From positions 1 through 10,049 of the forward strand of contig CAYYBZ010000031.1 of the NCBI GenBank assembly GCA_964470285.1: a stretch of 10,049 bases of DNA. Reading direction: 5' to 3'. Origin of the DNA: CAYYBZ01 sp964470285 [NCBI: uncultured Oligoflexia bacterium]. Lineage in GTDB: Bacteria; Bdellovibrionota_G; CAYYBZ01. Under the pieces are notes generated by a model. The model was given only the letters and a program-made list of their open reading frames with translations. It searched no databases and was not told the origin of the DNA. The first letter of the stretch is position 1. Every line of letters starts with the position of its first letter. Positions 6,430 to 10,049 of the stretch are shown in pieces. A program made the position numbers and the translations under genes.

Positions 6430-8925
6430 ATGTCGTTTAAGAAAAAGCTTATAAAATATTTTATACTGACAGCAACAATACTTCTGGCAGGAGTCTGGAT
6501 TCTTTCGGCTTTCACAGCGTCTGAAATCAAATCCCATAAAAACATTGCTATGAGTATTATTTTAGCCGAAAAGATTGAAAATATACGAGCCGACTATAAC
6601 GCCCAGATAATAGAGGCTACTAAATACATGTCTACAGATAATTGCAATATGGAAAAATACGACAGCTTAAGGTCAAACATTAAAAACATCATAAACGAAC
6701 TTATAGAATATTCGAATAATCTTGGAAATGAGAACCGGAAAAGAATAATAAGTCAGTCCCGGAAAAATGAGATTGAGGACATTAAAAAGACTTACAACTT
6801 AATCAATTCAACCCTGAAGGAAGTCTTCATATTAAAAAACGAGGAAGATTTAGAAAATGCAAAAATCCAATTTGATGCAGTCAAAGAACAAAAATTTGCA
6901 GAAAAGCTCGCAGGATTAAAAATTGCCTTTATTGACAATGAGCAAAATAAGAAGTTCATATCTTCCCTGGCAAAAGTTCAGAAGAAACCCTTGAATTACT
7001 GGGCCACGTTAACAGCAGCACTAATGCTTAGCGGTATTTTCATCGCAGGCAGAAACCTGCATAAAACAATCTACAAAGTCTTTAGGAAAATAAACCATTC
7101 AATACTTGAGATTAACAAGGGTAATTATTCAACAAAAATATCTAGCGGAAACGGACCGGATTTTAAGGTTCTCGTTAATAATTTTAACGTAATGTCTGCT
7201 GGTATAAACAAAATTATAAGTGAGCAGAATCTCAAATTAAGAGACCTAAATGCTAAAGAAAAAAACTTAAGACAGATATCCGAATTTGCCACATTATCGG
7301 ACAGGGCCAAAAGCAAATTTTTGGCAAGTATTTCGCATAATATCAGAACACCTCTAAACTCAATAATCGGCTCAAATAACCTAATGAAAAACACTTCAAT
7401 GAGCAAGGAACAGGCTGAATATGTGAATAATGTGGAATCCAGCTCACAACTTATACTCGGCACTATTGACAATATCTTGAATATGGCCAGACTTGATCAG
7501 GCTGAGTTGGTAGCGGAAAACGTAGTATTTAATCTTGAAGATATTGTTGCAGATTCTATGAATTACATTAAACCCAAGCTAGATGAAAAATCCGTACAAA
7601 TATATGCAAATATTCACAAAGATATTCCTGCCAGCTTTGAAGGTGATTCGACACTTCTCAAACAAATACTTATAAATCTTCTGGACAACTCCGCCAAGTT
7701 TACCGAAAAGGGTAAAATCGGAGTGCTTATAAACAAAATCGAGATGGCTGGAAACGACGGCAATATGTTTGAATTCCGGGTCGTAGATACCGGTTGCGGT
7801 ATATCCCAAAAGGAAATAAAGAACATATTTAACTTCACGGCTTCCGCTGATAACGGAATATCTAAGAAATACGCCAGCTCCGGACTGGGTCTTTCCATCT
7901 GTAAGATTTACAGCGAAACTTTAGGAGGGCAAATTGAAGTCGACTCCAAAAAGGATGAAGGCACAACGGTTAAATTTACGGTAAAACTCAAACCCGGATT
8001 AGAAGAAACTATAAGCCACGATGATTATAACGGGTATTTAAAAGATAAAACCGTTCTGATTTTTCAGGACAGTATGCTGTGCAACGAAATCGCTGCAAAG
8101 ATATGTCTTGAATATGCAATGGTGCCCATGACCTTTAATAAGACTTCGGAAATGGAATCAAAAATCATGGAATTATCCGGTAATGTAAACAGCATGCCGG
8201 ACTTCGCTATTATTGACCTGGACGCACTCGAAAAAAACCACTTCGACTTCCTTTTAAAGATTAAAAGCGATATCTCTTTTTATAATATGAAAGTAATAGG
8301 TCTTTCAAATTCATCGTCATTTAACAAGAAAGAACTTAACGATTTGGGACTTGATTATCATCTGGAAAAACCGCTTTTAAGAAAACGGATACTTAATGCC
8401 CTTGTTAGTTTATCAAAAGATACTGTCAAAGAGGATTTAACCGAAAAAGATTCTCAAAGCGATAAATTCAGAATTTTAATAGCCGAAGACAATTTAATTA
8501 ACAGAAAACTCGCCATTAAAACAATAGAAAATCTGGGTTATGAATGTGAAACGGCAGAAAACGGCAAACAGGTCATAGAAAAATGCAGGGAAAATGAATA
8601 CGATCTAATCCTTATGGATATGATGATGCCCGTCATGGACGGAATTGAAGCCACAAGAGTAATAAGAAAGGAAGTAAACGCTGAAATACCGATAATTGCG
8701 TTTACGGCAGCGGCATTAAGAGAGGATCAGGATAAAGCGGTTGAGGCAGGCATGAATGATTATCTTACAAAACCGATTGAACCCAAAATACTTTCTGAAA
8801 AGATTTCAAAATGGTGCCGGTCTTACAAGGAATCGCAACATGAAGAATTAAGCCCTGAAGATGAGAAAATGATGAGCGAATTGCTCATCGATGAGGAGGG
8901 AGCGAGTCCGAATTTACAAAATTAG
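6430..8925 (+). CDS. Membrane-bound hybrid histidine kinase with two receiver domains
   Basis: An 831-residue protein with GGAGG (6420-6424) 5 nt before the ATG. Layout: transmembrane helix about 9-29; periplasmic, mostly helical sensor about 31-188 (four-helix-bundle-like, no named family recognised); transmembrane helix about 191-207; HAMP about 208-262; coiled coil; HisKA with His303 in FLASISHNIRTPLNSIIG; HATPase_c with N-box LLKQILINLLDNSAKFT (Asn420), G1 DTGCG (Asp453) and G2 SSGLGLS (483-489); REC1 about 540-655 with Asp596, Lys647, but Gln546-Asp547 in place of the usual acidic pair; REC2 about 680-800, canonical, with Glu686-Asp687, Asp730 in LMDMMMPVMDG, Thr759 and Lys781. The residue after His303 is Asn, not Glu/Asp. 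No HPt domain is present, so a separate phosphotransfer protein is expected. It sits 18 nt after the PilX-like gene, implying a link to surface or pilus state. The last codons overlap an inverted-repeat cluster. Confidence 0.93.
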   Translation: MSFKKKLIKYFILTATILLAGVWILSAFTASEIKSHKNIAMSIILAEKIENIRADYNAQIIEATKYMSTDNCNMEKYDSLRSNIKNIINELIEYSNNLGNENRKRIISQSRKNEIEDIKKTYNLINSTLKEVFILKNEEDLENAKIQFDAVKEQKFAEKLAGLKIAFIDNEQNKKFISSLAKVQKKPLNYWATLTAALMLSGIFIAGRNLHKTIYKVFRKINHSILEINKGNYSTKISSGNGPDFKVLVNNFNVMSAGINKIISEQNLKLRDLNAKEKNLRQISEFATLSDRAKSKFLASISHNIRTPLNSIIGSNNLMKNTSMSKEQAEYVNNVESSSQLILGTIDNILNMARLDQAELVAENVVFNLEDIVADSMNYIKPKLDEKSVQIYANIHKDIPASFEGDSTLLKQILINLLDNSAKFTEKGKIGVLINKIEMAGNDGNMFEFRVVDTGCGISQKEIKNIFNFTASADNGISKKYASSGLGLSICKIYSETLGGQIEVDSKKDEGTTVKFTVKLKPGLEETISHDDYNGYLKDKTVLIFQDSMLCNEIAAKICLEYAMVPMTFNKTSEMESKIMELSGNVNSMPDFAIIDLDALEKNHFDFLLKIKSDISFYNMKVIGLSNSSSFNKKELNDLGLDYHLEKPLLRKRILNALVSLSKDTVKEDLTEKDSQSDKFRILIAEDNLINRKLAIKTIENLGYECETAENGKQVIEKCRENEYDLILMDMMMPVMDGIEATRVIRKEVNAEIPIIAFTAAALREDQDKAVEAGMNDYLTKPIEPKILSEKISKWCRSYKESQHEELSPEDEKMMSELLIDEEGASPNLQN

Positions 8926-8963
8926 GCCTTCCTGAACCTAATTGGCCGCTCCCTGTGCCTCAT
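8871..8963 (+). repeat. Nested, overlapping inverted repeats at the 3' end of the kinase gene
   Basis: Several hairpins compete here: GATGAGC (8871-8877) with GCTCATC (8883-8889), loop of 5; the 12-bp palindrome CTCATCGATGAG (8884-8895); a 14-bp pairing of 8891-8904 with 8947-8963 (a 3-nt bulge GTG at 8955-8957); and inside it a 7-bp hairpin AATTAGG (8920-8926) with CCTAATT (8937-8943) that includes the stop codon. Because 8883-8895 is shared by the first two and 8891-8895 also belongs to the third, the foldings exclude one another. It may be a terminator, an attenuator or an inserted palindromic element. Confidence 0.6.
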
Positions 8964-8983
8964 TTAAAAGCAGACGTACTTTA

Positions 8984-9014
8984 AAAGCGACAGGTCTTAT
9001 GATACTGTCGCTTT
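8984..9014 (+). terminator. Perfect 10-bp hairpin with a start codon in the loop
   Basis: AAAGCGACAG (8984-8993) and CTGTCGCTTT (9005-9014) form a perfect stem with an 11-nt loop. A-rich sequence precedes it and a partly T-rich stretch (CTGTGTTT) follows, so it could end the kinase transcript. The ATG proposed for the MipA-like gene (8999-9001) lies in the loop, and its weak AGG is partly in the left arm, so it could instead control translation. The hairpin is certain as sequence; its role is not. Confidence 0.5.
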
Positions 9015-9793
9015 CTGTGTTTAGAAAGATTGTTTCGATAATTTTTATTCTGACAATAGCGCTGAATGCTTTCGGGCAAAATAAAGAAATAGATTCAGGC
9101 AGTATCCCGTGGTTTGACGCAAGCCTGGTACTTCTTATTCTGCCAAGCGACATTCACAGAGGTGCGGTTTTTTACAGATACCCGATAATATTTCCGGGTA
9201 TTTCACTTCGTTTCTTCAACGACCTTATTTATATTGAAGGTCCGGGCATAAGGTCCAAATACGTTTTTTCTAAATATTTCTCCTTATATGGCGGCTTTAA
9301 GCTTGTCAACGACGATGCATGGTTTGGAATCGCAGGTAATCAACTTGCCCTTAGAAAATCCAGAGACAGTTCTTTTGAATTTGATTTTGGAATGACTTTT
9401 ACACCATTTTTTCTTTTAGATTTAGATTTTTCATTTCATCAGGATTTAATTGCTCACAAAGGACAGTATTTCGAAAGCGGTTTTAGATTTAAAACTTTTA
9501 GAATACTGTCTGAAAAAGGCCGGCCCATAATGTTTTGTTCTACATTTTTTAGATTCGGCCTGGGTTCACTCAAGCACAATCTGTTTCTTTACGGTCCTGA
9601 AGCGGTCAGCGGAATAAATAATTTAAAAACAGGGCTGAGCTTTGTATTTCCGAATGTCTTAAAAAGAACAACGTTTATTACATCTATTTATTATACAGGC
9701 ATACCGGGAGAAAACAGAAATGCTTCACTTGTCAGGGACAGGCCGGATTCGGTCGGCGGGATTTTTATAATCTCATATAAATTGCCGTTTTAA
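8999..9793 (+). CDS. MipA/OmpV-like outer-membrane beta-barrel protein
   Basis: Counted from the ATG at 8999 the protein has 264 residues. A hydrophobic signal sequence (about 10-26, VFRKIVSIIFILTIALNAFGQ, likely cleavage near FGQ) is followed by alternating strands typical of a small barrel and a terminal Phe (SYKLPF). The segment from YRYPIIFPGISLRFFNDLIYIEGPGI through KYFSLYGGFKLVNDD, and FHQDLIAHKGQYFESGF further on, resemble the strand and turn pattern of MipA/OmpV proteins, which in some bacteria scaffold murein synthesis and degradation enzymes; this assignment is tentative. The start is uncertain: the frame stays open to a TTG at 8942, while a GTG at 9017 would give a neater signal peptide but has no Shine-Dalgarno. 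The ATG has only CAGG 4 nt upstream, inside a hairpin. It follows the kinase by about 70 bp and may have its own, unseen, promoter. Confidence 0.68.
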   Translation: MILSLSVFRKIVSIIFILTIALNAFGQNKEIDSGSIPWFDASLVLLILPSDIHRGAVFYRYPIIFPGISLRFFNDLIYIEGPGIRSKYVFSKYFSLYGGFKLVNDDAWFGIAGNQLALRKSRDSSFEFDFGMTFTPFFLLDLDFSFHQDLIAHKGQYFESGFRFKTFRILSEKGRPIMFCSTFFRFGLGSLKHNLFLYGPEAVSGINNLKTGLSFVFPNVLKRTTFITSIYYTGIPGENRNASLVRDRPDSVGGIFIISYKLPF

Positions 9794-9814
9794 ACAGAAT
9801 TCTTTCACTAGAAC

Positions 9815-9869
9815 TCTCACCGACGGATCTTTCGGCACGTTCTTTCGGTTGAAACAACTTCGACACGTC
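9815..9869. repeat. Dispersed direct repeat, copy 1
   Basis: This 55-bp stretch, from TCTCACCGACGG to CTTCGACACGTC, recurs without a mismatch at 9995-10049, exactly 180 bp away. It contains an internal repeat, TCTTTCGG, at 9828-9835 and 9841-9848 (period 13). It is markedly more GC-rich than the genes around it. On the minus strand one frame reads through without stops (KLFQPKERAERSVGE), like translations often seen from dispersed intergenic repeats; this comparison is from memory and no real gene is supported. Confidence 0.8.
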
Positions 9870-9938
9870 ATATGCCTCCAGATTCGAGCTTCTCTGTACC
9901 TCACTCTCCGTAAACAGCCTTCAGGTGCATTGAACGGA

Positions 9939-9972
9939 CAAAAAATCATTAACTTGTCGTTAATGTTTTTTG
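9939..9972. terminator. Symmetric A/T-flanked hairpin (bidirectional terminator)
   Basis: The stem CATTAAC (9947-9953) with GTTAATG (9959-9965), loop TTGTC, is flanked by CAAAAAA on the left and TTTTTTG on the right, giving about 14 pairs with a one-base bulge at 9946. The A-run before and T-run after make it readable as an intrinsic terminator on both strands. It may close the MipA-like transcript, 150 bp after its stop, and any minus-strand gene entering from the right. Confidence 0.6.
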
Positions 9973-9994
9973 CAGACATACATGGAATAGGGAT

Positions 9995-10049
9995 TCTCAC
10001 CGACGGATCTTTCGGCACGTTCTTTCGGTTGAAACAACTTCGACACGTC
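9995..10049. repeat. Dispersed direct repeat, copy 2, cut by window end
   Basis: Identical over all 55 visible bases to 9815-9869. The left border of identity is the T at 9995; the right border is unknown because the window stops here. The sequences before the two copies differ (CACTAGAAC versus GGAATAGGGAT), so the visible repeat starts sharply. Confidence 0.8.

Noticed and set aside
8943-8958. Sigma-54-like TTGGCCGCTCCCTGTGC before the MipA-like gene
   Set aside because: Spacing between GG and GC is 11 nt, one too many, and the bases belong to the inverted-repeat arm.
9773-10018. Minus-strand 81-codon frame at the right end
   Set aside because: It crosses both copies of the direct repeat and the terminator hairpin, repeats its own short peptide PKDPSVR, and shows no domain or start signal. 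It is repeat sequence, not a gene.
9815-10049. Possible CRISPR array at the right edge
   Set aside because: Repeat units of 55 bp or more separated by about 125 bp do not fit CRISPR repeat and spacer sizes, and no cas gene is present.

Overview
The window looks like a chromosomal stretch of a low-GC (roughly high-30s percent by eye), diderm (Gram-negative) bacterium. This follows from two signal-peptide-bearing, phenylalanine-terminated outer-membrane beta-barrel proteins, type IV pilus minor-pilin-like genes, sigma-54 promoters and two large hybrid-type sensor kinases. That mix fits Desulfobacterota, Deferribacterota, Nitrospirota or related lineages, but no gene here fixes the taxon. Placement is inference.

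Layout. 1-2601 (minus) is the N-terminal 867 codons of a multi-sensor GAF/PAS histidine kinase that leaves the window just after its H-box. A 172-bp divergent intergenic region separates it from a FadL/OmpP1-type outer-membrane transporter (2774-4033, plus). Convergent with that is a truncated PilW-like minor pilin (4067-4414, minus), apparently a relic. An AT-rich region (4415-5163) then holds two well-formed sigma-54 promoters (4644-4658 and 5120-5134). The first reads into a small single-pass membrane protein with four cysteines (4696-4944). The second reads into a PilX-like minor pilin/assembly protein (5164-6411) that is followed after 18 nt by a membrane-bound hybrid histidine kinase with two receiver domains (6430-8925). 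The 3' end of that kinase gene and the following spacer (8871-9014) are full of nested and partly mutually exclusive inverted repeats. Next comes a MipA/OmpV-like outer-membrane protein (about 8999-9793). The right end (9794-10049) is non-coding and holds two copies, exactly 180 bp apart, of a perfect repeat of at least 55 bp, with a symmetric terminator-like hairpin between them.

How it fits together. The central block reads as a rearranged, sigma-54-controlled type IV pilus accessory locus. The PilX-like gene and a hybrid kinase share a transcript, a small Cys-rich membrane protein sits just upstream under its own sigma-54 promoter, and the inverted PilW-like gene has lost its C-terminal part, lacks a ribosome binding site and carries a sigma-54-like promoter with one key base changed. 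The parts most worth checking are this pilin/kinase/small-protein unit, the structured RNA between the kinase and the MipA-like gene, and the repeat at the right edge.
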